From positions 88,494,546 through 88,558,545 of the forward strand of contig NC_044573.1 of NCBI RefSeq assembly GCF_901933205.1: a DNA stretch of 64,000 nt, given 5' to 3'. The notes under the pieces were generated by a model. The model saw nothing but the letters and a program-made list of their open reading frames with translations, ran no database searches and had not been told where the DNA came from. The stretch is from Camarhynchus parvulus. Its lineage: Eukaryota > Chordata > Aves > Passeriformes > Thraupidae. This document shows positions 49,601 through 62,800 of the stretch, piece after piece. The position numbers were made by a program, and so were the translations under genes. Position 1 is the stretch's first letter, and every line of letters starts with the position of its first letter.

Positions 49601-52600
49601 CATGACAGCATGAGGATGCAGGCCCTGCCTCCATGCTCTGTGCCTCTGTGCACAATGGCAGCACTTGGGAAACACGGGTATGGACAGAATGGTTTCTGAG
49701 CATGCCCACGGTCAAGCAGCACCAAGAGCTGGGTGTGTGATGGTCGTTCAGCTCAGTGCAGCTGTACCAGCACTGCTTGTCAAAGCGGGTGCTCCTTCTC
49801 CCTTTTACCTGGAATGACAGCAGCGAGAGGCTTCCCAACGCACAGCTGAGAGATACACAAAGTATCAAGTACCTCAGTGAGAGTCCTGTTTTCTGGGTTC
49901 AGCAAGGTACTCCACCAAAGATTTTTCTGGGCTCTTTTTAAGATGTATGGATGCTTCAGGGGTACAGCTGAAGAAATATATCGAAGGCATGCAGAAATGA
50001 ATGACTGGCCTGCATGTCACAGATAGGAGATCTCAGTCATGTCTGCACTTGGGCTTCACAACTCCTTGATGTTTCATTATATCCTCTTCATGCTTGTTGT
50101 CAGGCCCATTGCTGTCTGGTCTCACCCATGTTCTGGCCATGACTTGATTCCAACTTGGTCTCCATCCCTGAATTTAATAGGACCTAACTGTGCACTGTGG
50201 TTGAAAGTGAAGACCTGGCCCCCACTATTTTACACTCCTTCCAGCACCCTTCTGCTGTGCAAAATAAATTAAAGATATTAGCAGATACAGATAGCTGGGT
50301 GTCAGCTAGAAATGCCTCTGTACAACCAGGGAATGAAGGAATCATGCCCTCAGGCATGGCTGCAACAACCGGCAAGCATTTCAGGTTCAACCCAACCACA
50401 CCACCCAACCCTGATACTCTCCCATATTTCTTCTGGAGTGATTATTTGCAAGCCTACAAAGGAGAATAGTCCGCTGCTTTTTTGGTTTGATTTTTTAGCC
50501 AGATCCACTTCTGTGCCTTTTCCACACACAGTCCCGCAGGCAGACAAAGCAGCAGACCTCAGGAGGCAATGAGCTTTCATGAGCCCCTGGCTAGGAATAA
50601 AGTAGGCAGGAGCTGCTAAAACCAGCCTAGTCACTGGAGAACACATACCAATTTGTGGCTGATCCATTTCCCATTACATTCATGGCAAAAGGCATTTCCT
50701 TTCTCTTTTGAGCTTTCAGAGAGGGGAAGAGAAGCTAAGCTCACAGCAATTGTCCTTTCATAGGCAGGATGCAACTGGGTGGTTTTGGAGGCAGTGAATG
50801 ATGATGATTAATTATTGTTCACTTTTTCACTCCATCAGATAGACAAGGGATATGCCTGTCATGCTGACAGTCTCCCTGCTCAGCCTTCTGTACACACAGC
50901 GTGAGTGGTGTGATTCAGTCTCACACGCCACCTTCTGAAGGGAAGAAACAGAGCCACGAGTCAGTGGGACATGGTTCCAAGTGTCCTTAACGCAGGAGTG
51001 CCAGCCTTATTGAGCAGCGCTGAAATATTTATTAAACACAAACACGGGAACAATTGTTTTTAATTTGGCAATGCTATCTGAAGAGTCAGAAGACACAGCA
51101 CAGATCAGCTTAATAAAAATATTTAATTTCAGAATGTTCCTTACCTGGCTACAAGGAATTCAATGAAGGAAACAGAAAAAACATTAACTATAGCATTATA
51201 ATGAACAGTGGGACATAATAATAAGTGTGAATTTCTTTTTCTGATACCCAGTTCCCCTTTGTGTATGTACCAGCCAGGAATCACATATCAGATAAAAGAG
51301 ATGATAGCTCTGCTAAGGAAATCTGGGACCCTTAGCTGAGCTAATGGCCCAGCAAGTGTTAAAGCCTCATTAGTAACGACAATGGAAATGAATAATGACT
51401 GTAATAAATAATCACTTGGCCTTTAGATAAGATGTATTTTATTTCCCATTGTGTATGCCAGAAGTTAAGAGTATTTATAAGCTACAGTCACAAATGACTG
51501 GCTTGTGCTAAATGTAGCTGGGAGTAGGCAGACAAAATTTTCCTGGAAGTCTCTGGGCCAAATTCAGATGTCAGTCATACTTTCAGCAGTACCACTCATC
51601 CCCTATCTGCAGGAGCAATATTCAATTTAGTGCTTGGGGTATTTGAAGGAAATGCCTACAAGTGTAGTCATAAAGTTTTGCACAGTGTCCCTGTTCTTTA
51701 AGCACAAGTGTAGGATGTAGGGAACCAAGAGGGGAAAAAAAAGGGCCCCAGGAAGGAAACTTTTCCCAAAATCTGAAGGGCCACAACTTCCTTGCATGGG
51801 AATGGTCAGGCACTGGGGCAGGAATCAGTGGGCTGATGCTCTTTTCCCTTGGACAGTCTCAGTGGAAAAGTGCCTTTCCCTCCCACACAATATCCCCCTT
51901 CCTGCCTTCCCCAGGGAATGTGCAACCCCCATGAGCATAAGTAAAGCTGCTTTACAGACTGCTGGGGGCAGAGTTGGGCAGGAGTCACTGGAGTTTATTC
52001 CTCCAGGTGCTCAAGCAGACCAACTCTGGATACACACTGAAATCATTGGTCATTTAGTTGCTTCAGGGCTCATAAAGTCAGAATAAACCAGAGAAGAAAT
52101 TCCTTACACTTGCCTGTCAGTGGCACCTCATCCTGCAAAGAGGAGAAGTTGGGCAGTACTTCCAGCCCTTGGAAAGTGTCTAGCTTATTTCTTTCCATTT
52201 GACAGAGTCCAAAACAGTTTGGTGGATTTCATTTTCCCTAATACCAGGGTTCACTTTTTACCCATGTACAAAGGAAGAAGTATGTTACTAACAGACCAGA
52301 ATGCTAGAAGCATTTAAAAAGTAGTGACAGAGGTGGGGAAGCGAGCAGCTCTGCCAGCTAGCTGTGGGCCAGTGTTTTTCAGCCTGTGATGTTATTCATC
52401 ACAGGCATGTCCATGGTTTCCAGGAAGGTGCAAAAGCCCAAAAGTCAGGTGTAAGTCAACTGCAAGCGGTAGTCCTCTTGTTTGCCTTTAATGTACCCCT
52501 TGAAGTACTCCACAGCCGCTCTCGGGGATCTCTGACCATGGGCTAAACATCGCTGTCCTATCACCGCAGCTATTAGAAAGGAGACAATGTCACTTGAGAG

Positions 52601-53299
52601 ACCACTTTCACAGCCACTGAAGACATGGGGAGCTGCTTTTAGGGCACAGGGGGATGCAGCAAGGATCCATTTCCCCTTGCTGGAAATCTGTTACCCCTTC
52701 CTCTGGAGCAGTGAGACTGCCTGGTATCCTTGTGCTAAGCTGCTGAAGAGAAAAATGCTCAGCTCCTACAATTCAGTGTATATTGCCAAGACAATTTGGA
52801 CTTTACAGTCCATTTATTTAGCTGTTAAAGGCACTACTGATTCTTCTGGTAAGCAAAAAGTTTTTACATAAAATTGGAGACTTTCAGCAGACAGCACTGC
52901 GATGACTACACGTATGAAAAAACCTCTTAGGTAAAGAGGAAAAATGAGAAGGTCCGTTTGATTAGTGACCACAACAATGTCATTATCATTTAGAAAAGAC
53001 TAGAAAAGGGGATCTCAGTCTCAGATAACATTTGCTCTAGTGGCATGACCTGTTGCAAACCTCGAACAGTGAACAAAATGTGAACAGAGACATATTAAAA
53101 TGTCAAGCTGCAAAACCTACAAGCAACGGGGAGTGTAATTACCTGGAGAAGAAGTGGAAGGCTTTCTTGAAAGCCAATTTCTTTTCTTTGTACCCCTGTT
53201 CTCCTTGCAGTTTTGTGCTGTCTCTCTACCAAAAGAGATGTGGCCATCAGATTTAGCAGGGGAGACAGAGAAGTGGATGAGTAATGAGCAAAGCTGGCT
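46619..53299. other. Non-coding DNA, nothing recognised
   Basis: A T run lies at about 47481-47494. Short frames overlap on both strands (up to 116 codons, minus, 49518-49868) without familiar motifs. The AT-rich part around 51370-51430 has several TAAT motifs. No RNA gene or mobile element was recognised. Confidence 0.4.
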
Positions 53300-53437
53300 A
53301 AAAAACCTGCCTGGATGTGATCCTGTGCAACCTGCTCCAGGGGAACCTGCTTTAGAGCAGGAGGAAGGAGGTGCACTAGAGGACCCCCAGAGTTCCCTTG
53401 CAACATCAACCATTCTGTGATTTGTGGTTCTGTGATA
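53300..53437 (+). mobile_element. CR1 LINE 3' tail, plus strand
   Basis: The landmarks CCTGGATGTGATCCTGTGCA, ACCTGCTCCAGGGGAACCTG and AGGACCCCCAGAGTTCCCTT appear in order, ending in CATTCTGTGATTTGTGGTTCTGTGAT. This is the standard CR1 3' end with its terminal short repeats. Only about 138 bp remain, all from the untranslated end. Confidence 0.92.
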
Positions 53438-56400
53438 ACCAGAAGCAAGAACTTCTTAAAACTCAATATATATTTTAAATGCCAATGAAATGCAAAGGAA
53501 AGCCAGCATATTTCATATAAACAACTGTTATAGGGAGATAAAACAACTGAGATGGGTTATGAAAGAGTTTGGAAGCACCTAAAGGAAATAGTGTCACGAC
53601 AGTTCTTCAGGCCCCCAAAATCATTCTATAGGTTAAACTGAATGTCTTTCATCAGACATCATACCAAGCAAAATCTCTAAAAGTAAAATCACATTACTAT
53701 ATGACTGACCTTTCTTCTGACAAGAATTTAAAATATGCATTTTTAAAGCATTATGTTCATGAAAGAAAATTCAGCTTTTAAGACAAATTATTTATATGAG
53801 CAATATAGTTTATGGCAGTCCAGAGTCATCAGAAATAGCACTTTTCACAACTTAAATGCAGCAAAATACACAAACCCAGCTTTTGTTTTCCAGAAAAATT
53901 ATATTGTCTAAAGCAAAAGAGAAGTAACTTAAATATATTATTAAAAATATAATCCATAATAAACTATAACACACATATAATTTATTGTATATAATCTAAT
54001 GTAACAATTTATAAGAAATATCATATATAAAATATAAATTACTAAAATATATTCAAATATAATAGTATCATAATTTTCTTATTAATATCTTTGGTTCTTT
54101 CTCTAATAAAAGAAGATGTACATCCATGATCCAATTCTTCAAAAGAACTAATTTTCCAAGACAAAATATTTGTGAGTGTATAAAAGCATCCCCCAAGAAA
54201 TCTAAACCTGCCAAGCTCCATTTTATATTGTATTTCTCTAACTCAAAAATGTCTGCAGTGAATATTGTCAAACTCAGTCTCCATGAGAGATTCTCTGAGC
54301 CAGGTTTAAGCTCAGAAGAAATTGTTTTTCCTGTGAGGAGAGTGAGGAAGTCATTGAAACCAGAGCATGATAATGGCCTGGTCTCCTGAAATTTAAGTAT
54401 AATATTTCCAGCTGGCACTACTGTACTCTGCTTTATTGAGGGATTCAGTGGACACGCTGGTAACCATGAGGACAAAGCTCAGGGGCTTTCTGTGGATACC
54501 TGAGGTGTAGCAAACATAAAATGAAATATACATTCTCCATGACATCAGGTCAGTATACAGCATCTCTCAAGGCTTTTCATGACAATTCATAGCTGTTTTG
54601 GGGCCTTTCAGATGTCTGGATTTCAGGAGGGCAGAGCTGCCCTATGTGAGAAATCTTACCTGAAAATTCAGTGATGGAGGGCAGACCACTAGGCACCACA
54701 TTTCCTCATGCACTGGCCTGCCTCAGGGAAGATGGAGCTGGAGAGGGACTCTTCCCACTGGGACTACAGATGTTGGGGAGAAGTCCTGGGATGGTGAGAA
54801 ATTATTCTCCAGCCTCCAGCCACTGCTGGCCTGCCTTGTCCCATGGGGCCATGGGATGGTCAATAGACAGGAGATGGAAGCAGAGAAATGTTGCTGCAAT
54901 GAACCCAATCACAAGGGGCAGCCTGTGGGCTCACAAGATCCCCTGGCACATCAAAAAGCATTTTATAACTGCAAGAGACGCGCTTTTGAAAATCAAACTG
55001 CAATAGAGGTCATGCACCCTCTTGTTCTCCATCCCCTGACTGCAGGATTTCTCCTGCAGACTAATTTTACTCAAAGTAAAGCAACGCATGGGTGAGATTC
55101 AGTTTCAAGTGAGCAGGTTCTTTTTCAGTACACTACTCTGTACAAATTACTCTGTCAAGAAAATGTTACATTTCAAGACTGAAACTCTTAATATCTGGCA
55201 ATGCCAAAATTTTGGCTAATACATCAACCCCCACTGAAGATGATGCAGCTTTTAAGGGGGTGAGGGAAGTTAAGTTATCGCTGCTAATGATGCATTTGCA
55301 TTTCTCAGACCTCTTCCATGTGTCTACAAAAATGCCTCCTCCCCCAGGGTAATGCAATCAGCCTTTGGGTCTAAGAAGTCGGTGAGGGGCTCTAGTAAGA
55401 ATAAAGCACAAGCTCGAAATTCAGACCAATTCAAGTCAGATTTATCTCACTTGTTGTTATCCATCTATAAGTCAGCCTCTCCCTCTTGGCAATGAATAAG
55501 GTCACTTCCAATTATCCCCTCCTAAAAAGACAAGTGAACCACCTCTCTGAGAGGTGCCCATCTCTGCTTGGCTGGAGAGGAGGCTTAGACATTTACCTTG
55601 GATGAAGTGCCCAGCGTTTCAGTAGCTGTGCTTACATATGAGAAAACCAGGAGAGGATGCCCTTGAGGAGCTGTCAAAGCTGTGATTTTTAAATGTCTTG
55701 TCCAAAACACTCCAGTGAGGAGGGCATGGACTTGTTAGGGAAAATAAACAGCCTCAGCTTGTCTCAGCTGTGTGTCACAAAGAAGCTAGGGTGACCAAAG
55801 CCTGAAAAGATGTTATGCAAGAAATCTCCTCTCTCCAAAAACACACCTCTAAATGAGGGACCAGAGAGATGCATGCAGCCAGCAAATACTCTCTCTGCCT
55901 CATTTAATCAAGACAGCAAGATTGGCTCTGGGATGAAATTAAATCAATTTTCTGATGAAAAACCCTTGGAATTAAATTTCTATTAGATATTTCACCACTG
56001 TCTGATTTCTACAGAGATTTCAATTTAGTGTTGCAAAAATTATTATGAGCAAGTGCACTATTCTTATACATTGACAGCTAAGGTGTTTTGACTGGGAAGA
56101 GATGTTTTGTACACAGTCCAGTTTCCTCATGTTCCTGTACTTTAGTGTCAGCAAAATCAGCAGCCAAAAAACCTCTTTTGACAGGTGCTTCATGACAGCC
56201 CCATGGAGACTCCATTGTCCACCTCAGCACAGTAAAGCCAAAGTGGGGGAGAAGGGGGATCTGAAGTATTTCAAGTTTTTTCTCAAAACCACATGTGTTT
56301 TCTACTGAAAACTTTTGCCCACCTCCCCTTCACTTCCTTTGAAAAATGTCATTGGGAAAGATCCTTTTGCTAGCAAGGTGTAGTTTTTTACACAGGGCAA

Positions 56401-57186
56401 GTCTGTCCAATGACAAATGTGCAGAAGGGAACCTGGCCCAGGCTTTCACTGTACTCAACCTCCAGAGCACTCAGTGCCCCCAGTTTCAACTAACATCAGG
56501 GAGAACTGGAATGTGTGGCACCAATAGGACCCAGGTCTCTCTAGGCCAACAAAGGTCCAGTTCATTGCACAGTCCAATAAGGATGGAGTAAGGAGGCACA
56601 TGAGGAGAGCTGGAAGTTCATCCATCGCACTGCCTGCTCTCTAGGAGGGCTCCATTACAGGCAAACTCACCCACAGCCACCCAAAAGCAGAGCTCTGTGC
56701 TGGACATTTGCAGGACTATCAGCTTCATCCTCACTTTGCTAATAGCTGAACTACATTTTCCATTATGCAATTGCCAGGGGATTTTGGGGAAATCACCAGG
56801 TTCTAGGCAGGGTTATAAAAATACGATCCTGCTACCACTCCATAGCAGCTTTAACACTGTGGCTTGCAAAAATCTATAAATAAACTCTCGTGAGGAACTA
56901 ACATAGAATTTTCCCTTGGGACCATAGCTGGGAGAGTGAATATCTCGTTCATTTTATGTCCTTTTCAGTTTTGTTTTCTTCTAAAAACGTAGCAGGTCTT
57001 TTTCCTAGCTAGTAAATTGTTTAGTATCAAAACCAGAAATAACTTTCAAAGAAAAAGAGTTTCTTTAAAAAAAACTTGACTAAAGATACTGTTGAATTTT
57101 AAAAACAATTTGAAGAGAGAGGTAAACACACTCCCAAAAATCCTATGTTCTCTAAAATGCATGGGCTCCTGGCTCTGAACTGGTAT
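53438..57186. other. Non-coding DNA with AT-rich block
   Basis: From about 53920 to 54075 the sequence is extremely AT-rich (many AATATA/TATAAT motifs with hardly any G or C), a low-complexity block. The rest shows only short overlapping frames and no recognised repeat or gene. Confidence 0.5.
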
Positions 57187-57321
57187 TATGGGTTGAAAGG
57201 GACCTCAAAAATCATCTGGTTCAACCTTCTTTGGCAAAAGCATGTTCTAGACAAGATGGGCCAGCACGCTGTCCCTCTGAATCTTAAGAGTCCACTGTTG
57301 GGGAATCCACCTCTTCCCTGG
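57187..57321 (-). mobile_element. CR1 LINE 3' tail, minus strand
   Basis: Read on the plus strand, GGGTTGAAAGGGACCTCA is followed by ATCATCTGGTTCAACC, a diverged CAAGATGGGCCAG block and CCACCTCTTCCCTGG. This is the reverse complement of the CR1 3' untranslated region. The extreme terminal repeats are missing or mutated. About 135 bp remain. Confidence 0.85.
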
Positions 57322-57780
57322 TGAGTCTATGCATCATTTACCTGCAAGCTAAATAGAAGCGGGCATAAAGCTTTGAAAAGTGAAAGGAAGAAAGGAAAAA
57401 TCCATAGAGTGTTTATGTGTGAACTATTTGCCTGAATCTAAAGCTTGGGAAAATCCCCAAGTCCCTTCTTAAAAATCTTTGTCAAGAGTGGTGATTTTAC
57501 AGCCTGCATGCATCACATCTTTGGCAGGATGATGAGCTCTGAGAACATATGAACTAGATCAGGGCAGATGGGGTGAACCTTTTCTGGTCAGTAGATGGCC
57601 TTGCAGGTCACACAGCCCTCCAGTCCTGCAGGTTTCCTGTACCAGGGAATGACCTTGGCCATTTCATCACAAACACTGGAAAAGCAATCCAATTCCTAAA
57701 ACCTTGCAAAAAATCTCATAGGCTTCTTGATCCCAAATACCTCCCAAAGTCCAAACAGATTTCGGTACCATGGAATACTG
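57322..57780. other. Non-coding DNA, nothing recognised
   Basis: No repeat, RNA or coding signature was recognised between the CR1 tail and the 23-bp tandem array. Confidence 0.4.
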
Positions 57781-57849
57781 TGGTGAGCCAAATCAGGGTG
57801 AGGTGGTGAGCCAAATCAGGGTGAGGTGGTGAGCCAAATCAGGGCTGTG
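57781..57849. repeat. 23-bp tandem repeat, three copies
   Basis: Copies of TGGTGAGCCAAATCAGGG-led units start at 57781, 57804 and 57827. The first two are essentially identical, and the third diverges in its last bases. The near-identity points to a recent expansion. Confidence 0.93.
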
Positions 57850-57888
57850 AGGTGAGGCTGGTTAGGGTCAAGATGCTTGGCCATGCAC

Positions 57889-57944
57889 AACAGGATGAGT
57901 GTTGTTAACAGCAGGATGTGTTTCTAACAGCAGGATGAGTGCAT
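57889..57944. repeat. Degenerate ~19-bp repeat, three copies
   Basis: ACAGGATGAGTG, ACAGCAGGATGTG and ACAGCAGGATGAGTG recur at roughly 19-bp spacing just after the 23-bp array. It is a separate small minisatellite with more divergence. Confidence 0.7.
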
Positions 57945-59332
57945 GCATGAATCTGCATGTATGTCCCATGTGCACAAACATAATGCTGTTGTCACTCAGC
58001 CCACAGCATGACTAGCAGATCCTTTAAAAAGAAACCACACACGCACAAATATTTTATGTGCATGTCTTATACATAAGGCATGGGCCAAATGACTTGCCCA
58101 CACAGTTCTAAAATGTACCCTTTTCCTCCCTTTGGTGCCAAGGAAATGTTATTGACTACAAATGGTGACAGGGAGAATTGCACAATCCAGTCCATACGTA
58201 TAAAAGCCAGTAGGCTGAGCATAAATGTCTATTTGAAGGAATACAGATGAATCAGTAATGATATTAGAGTGATTAGCCAACTGCCTTAATTGATATGTAC
58301 AAAACCATATGTGCTTATAAGCTTACAAATGCTAACTCACGCTTATCACCATCTGCACAGAAAAGCCACAGTAAATTTACTTTTTCTAAATGCAGGTTTG
58401 TCATTTTAAAAGAAATGGGCCGAGAAGGGTAGTGGAAGGCTGTGCCATGAAATGTTCTTTGCCAGTAGCATGGGGGTCACTCAGACCAGATTTATTTGGT
58501 GACTATAATAGAGCCCAATTATTGTTCAAGTCAGCGCAAAAACATGAGGGAAATGTAATAACCAGCTTTTCAAATTCAAAAATAAAGGCAAGTTTTTAAG
58601 AGAAATTATGAGGAAGGCCAGTTGTACATTGGCTCCCCCACCTCTGCAGCATTCTCCAGGCTCTTTCCTATAGTTGTGTATGGACCCACAGCTAAAGAGG
58701 GTGAAAGAAGAGCAATCCAGAAGTGCCTAAAGGATATACAAGTCCACAGGCAAGTCACTGGTCACTGCAACTTCTGCTGGAAGAGCAATGATGGTCAGAC
58801 ATAGCTGCGTGTATTTTTCACAGAGTTACTGTGAGAGTGTCTGACTGTAGGTACAAGTTCTTACCTTCAGAGCCAGGTGGAGTGGCAGCTTAAAGTTAAG
58901 GTGTTTTATACATCCATTCCAAGCACCTGTGTTTTCCCATCCCTTGGCAGGACAAATATGTACCAGATCACCCACAGCCAAGGGCAATCAGTCATATTTC
59001 TGCTAATATAGCCAGAGCACAAAACTGCAGGGTTGATGCCAGCTCCATGCGTGACCCTACGGAGACAACTGACATCCAACCTGGCATAAAGGCCACAATG
59101 TCATTTGGTCCTTCTGATCCAGGAGAGTGAATTTTGTGTCACATATTGGGTTTGTAAAGTAACAAGTGCCCTGTAAGGTTATGGGATGAATCTATTAAGC
59201 TATTTGGGAGTAAAATTCTGCTTTAAATGAGGAGATAAGGGCGAAATAGTGCTTATACATCCCCATGGCCTCAAGGCTAAGTCACTTGCTTTAGCAACAC
59301 AGCTGAAAGTTTTATGCTGGTTGTCTCCACAG
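57945..59332. other. Non-coding DNA upstream of candidate exon
   Basis: No repeat family was recognised. The AT-rich part around 58230-58330 contains TAAT/ATTA motifs. The last bases form a pyrimidine-rich splice acceptor ending CAG at 59332. Confidence 0.4.
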
Positions 59333-59475
59333 AAAGATCCATCAGAATTTGCTGTGGTACAGCCTGCCATTTTTGACTCAGGCTTCATAGCAGAAGACTA
59401 TTACGACAGAAAAATTGATAAGGATTCTCCTGACACTTCTGAAACATGGAGGACATGAGTGTGTGACAGGGGCAG
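59333..59475 (+). CDS. Candidate coding exon of unknown gene
   Basis: The segment is preceded by GGTTGTCTCCACAG, a good acceptor, and followed by GGGGCAG/GTGAGT, a near-perfect donor at 59476. Only one frame is open: 41 codons starting KDPSEFAVVQPAIFDSG, continuing with an acidic, tyrosine-containing stretch (EDYYDRK) and ending in a TGA at 59456-59458. The composition (balanced D/E/K/R, no low complexity) looks like a real protein and differs from the chance frames elsewhere in the window. If real, it would be the final coding exon of a transcript, possibly with a spliced 3' untranslated part. The open frame continues upstream of the acceptor, so an unspliced chance frame is the main alternative. 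I do not recognise the protein. Confidence 0.25.
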
Positions 59476-59625
59476 GTGAGTTACTCTCATTTTAAAAATC
59501 TTGACAGCGCTGTGCATTAATAGTGTCATAAATATTGTATCTGTGCTGCAAAGGAAACTGAGAAGTTGTTATAATTCAGTTGTCACCATTGTGTGGGCAC
59601 TGTGTTGTGTCTGGGTGACCTGCAG

Positions 59626-59802
59626 GCTCAGAATAATAACGAGGGTGATTCATCAGACCCCACCAGCGACAAAGTGGAGAGGGAGTATGTGATGGGTAAA
59701 GGCTTTGATCACATTAGACAGCAGCAGCTGAAGGAAGGTTTGGACGAGAAGGTGCATGTGGAAAGTGTAATTATTAGACAGGTCCCAGTGGTTCTCAAAT
59801 GA
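59626..59802 (+). other. Second coding-like open frame, unknown
   Basis: After a CTGCAG acceptor-like site at 59625 (weak pyrimidine tract), one frame runs AQNNNEGDSSDPTSDKVE and on through a charged, glutamine-containing stretch to a TGA at about 59800. Like the candidate exon 150 bases upstream, its composition is protein-like. A possible donor GG/GTAAAG lies at 59696. Joining it to the upstream candidate would not keep the frame, and the upstream one already ends in a stop, so the two are unlikely to be consecutive coding exons of one transcript. Confidence 0.15.
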
Positions 59803-62800
59803 CAGGGAATCCCTGGGTGCTGGCAATAAGTGTCAGTCACTGCCAATTTAACAGGCACACCTGAAACAACTCACTCCAGAGAAGCTGGCAACATCACAGG
59901 AGTGCAAGTAAGTAAGAAACTGGTACAGGAGCCCCTGACACACTCCAGTTGTACCTGATGCTTCCTGCCATTGCACGTCAGGAGCAACAATGACTGGTAA
60001 AGCGCAGTCAGTACAGGAGCAAACTACAGGCCATGATATGATCCAATTTGGATATGGGCAAATCATGTCACAGGAACACAAATACCAAGTCATATTTGGT
60101 GGCCATTGGCACTTTTGCGTGTGGCCAAAGCAATATAGCTTCAGTGCTTCCTGAGCCAGGCATTTGCAGAGCAAATTAGTCCTTTGGGAAGCAGTTGCTC
60201 TAGAAAACCCAAGAAACCATCTCAGCTCTGAGACTCTCTGGGTGTTTTCTTCGGCTGGGGTATCCCACTTTCCCCATTTCCTTGTGCCCAGGTGCCTCCA
60301 GTTAAAGAAATCTGTGTGCAGGATTTCACAAGTCTCAGAATGATGTAGCAAGAGCAAATCATTTGCATTCACGCAAGTGCTACCTTGAAAAAGCACACTC
60401 AGACATGTAAAAGAGAAGTGAACTTGGCCTCTGTCCCATGAAATCCACATGCCACATAGCTTACCATGTAAATACAGCAAATTAAGTCAACTAAAAAAAA
60501 AAAGTACCTAATACAAAACAGTTCAGGAAGTACTGGTTTTATTCAAGGTGTTTAAAGGTGCATGCATACATTAGCATACATTAGCACCTTGCTCAGTAGA
60601 AGCTTGGGGTCAAAGCTAGAGCATGAGAAAAATGAAATGTACATCTCTAAAATGTGCTGGGAGGGCCCCATAATAGTGACCTCAAAACCAAAGGAACTTA
60701 CTGTATTTTCACCCAACCACAACATGTGATGTAGGGCCCACACGAATGTAAGTCAGAGTAGCACATATTAGATGGATTTGAAAAGCAATAGTAAATATGG
60801 AGCCAGAATCTAATGACAATTTTCAAAGGCATTTGTGATTCCAAAACTCAGTTTTATGGCAAATATAGCAAAAGAGATCAACAATAGAACTGTATGTCAG
60901 TAGTTACACTCCTGCAAAAGAGGACCGAGAGGAACTTGGTAGAGAATCCAAATCACCCTTGTCCCAAGGAAGAGTCAATGATACATTTTGCAGCCCCACA
61001 AGGCTCGCTAACCCCAGATATATAAAAGCCTGCAGTAACTGCAAGTTAAGCTGTGCACTTCCTGTCCAACAGACATGGCAAGGAACTTTTCAAAGAGACT
61101 TTTAACAAATTTGAAGGCTGTAAAAGTCCTTCATTCTGTGCACTCTGCTGACCCAGTTACTTCAGTCCTCCTGTGGAGCCCATGTTTTTGAGATGTGTCA
61201 GCAGTGGCATTCTCCTATGGGTTCCCTCCAGCCGATTCCATTTGCTTTGAAGTGCAGCATCTAAAATCAATCTTAGAGCTGCAGCAGAGGCTCTTCCAGT
61301 GCCAACCAGAGCAGCAAGAATATTTAATTTGTGCTGCAGGCTAAACAGATTTCTATATTCCCCACTGTAACACTTACCTCTTTCTTTTCTCATCATATAG
61401 ACAGAGTTGCCTCATGTTGAACCTACAATTCGTGAAAAACTCCAGTCTTTTCTGCAGATTTGCTGAAAACCAAGTATTCTCCATTAGATATTCCTGTACT
61501 TCTATCTGAGCGTGCTACCTTGAATTTTTACTTCTTGAAACTGACCCTCTTTTTTCAGACCACGCCTCTCATTTGGGAAGACTGTTACGAATTTCTAGTC
61601 CTTTATTTCAGCATGTTAGCAGTTACCAGTTCATATACATCATCCAAGTCATCAGTGGGAACACAGAACGGAGTTAAAGCACAATTATAGCATCTCTTTA
61701 GAGTGTGTAATAGTTACTGGTATTTTAATCTATAAGAAAATCTAAAGCCATGACCACTAATATTTACAGGTTGTACAAAAAGTCATGTATGAAATAATGA
61801 CAAGTCAATGATACAAAGAGGTGTAGATAATTTTGAAAAATTGATTCATCTGACAAGTATGAGTTTTAATATGTCAAAACGCACATCACAAGCATCTTTG
61901 GAAACTAAGAATGTAGATCACACCTGTGGGATGAGGAAGTGTGTTTTTGAAATGGGGACTCTCAAACTTAATTCACTGAAAAGGGATCTTGGAGCAAAAC
62001 CACAGTAGGGTGTAACAACAACACTTGCTTAAGTAAGCAGTGAATCACAAAACAGAAAAAATATCCAAGGAAGAGTTCTTTTAAAAAGTCAGAATGTCTC
62101 CTGCAAAAATATTTCCCAAGCTAAATTAAATTGACATTTTATTTTTCTAGGAGGCCACCTATGCACTTCTTTCAGATAGTTTCACACCTGCTTATCATAT
62201 GATATATGCATATCAGCACCTAATATCTGCACTATCAGCATGATTGCTTACTCAATGAAAGGAGCAGTAATGTTTGCACTGCTGTCAAACACAAGGGCAG
62301 AAATAAGGTTTGTGTATTCAAATCATCAGACAGATGTTTAGGACAGGGGACAAAATGCTGCAGTCCCCAGAGGAGTCTCCAATAATCCATTTCAAACTCT
62401 CAAAGTCTTAGCCTGTAGCACAGAAACTGCACAAATCTGTGGTTTCTATTTCTGAAGGTTTTAAGCAAGTAAGTTTTATGCATTCCAACTTGTCAGTATG
62501 TCTGATCACAAATAATGCCTATGTTTAAAGGACTAGTATGGCTTTACAGCTGAAGAGCTGAGGCTGAGAGCTCCATTCTGAACTCATTACTGCTGCACAG
62601 CTGAGCAGAGACCACTGTGATGGAGTCATTTGCCCAGAGACAGTTAGAAACTAAAGAATTGAATAAAGTTCTTCAGTGCCTGAACCACCAACAGAACGTA
62701 TCTTCTAAGGGTTCATCAAATAGCAGAATTTTTTTTAAAATTTCCTGCTAACAACTTTCCACCAACAGGAAGAAGGTTTGCAAGGAAGAAGTGCAGTGTC

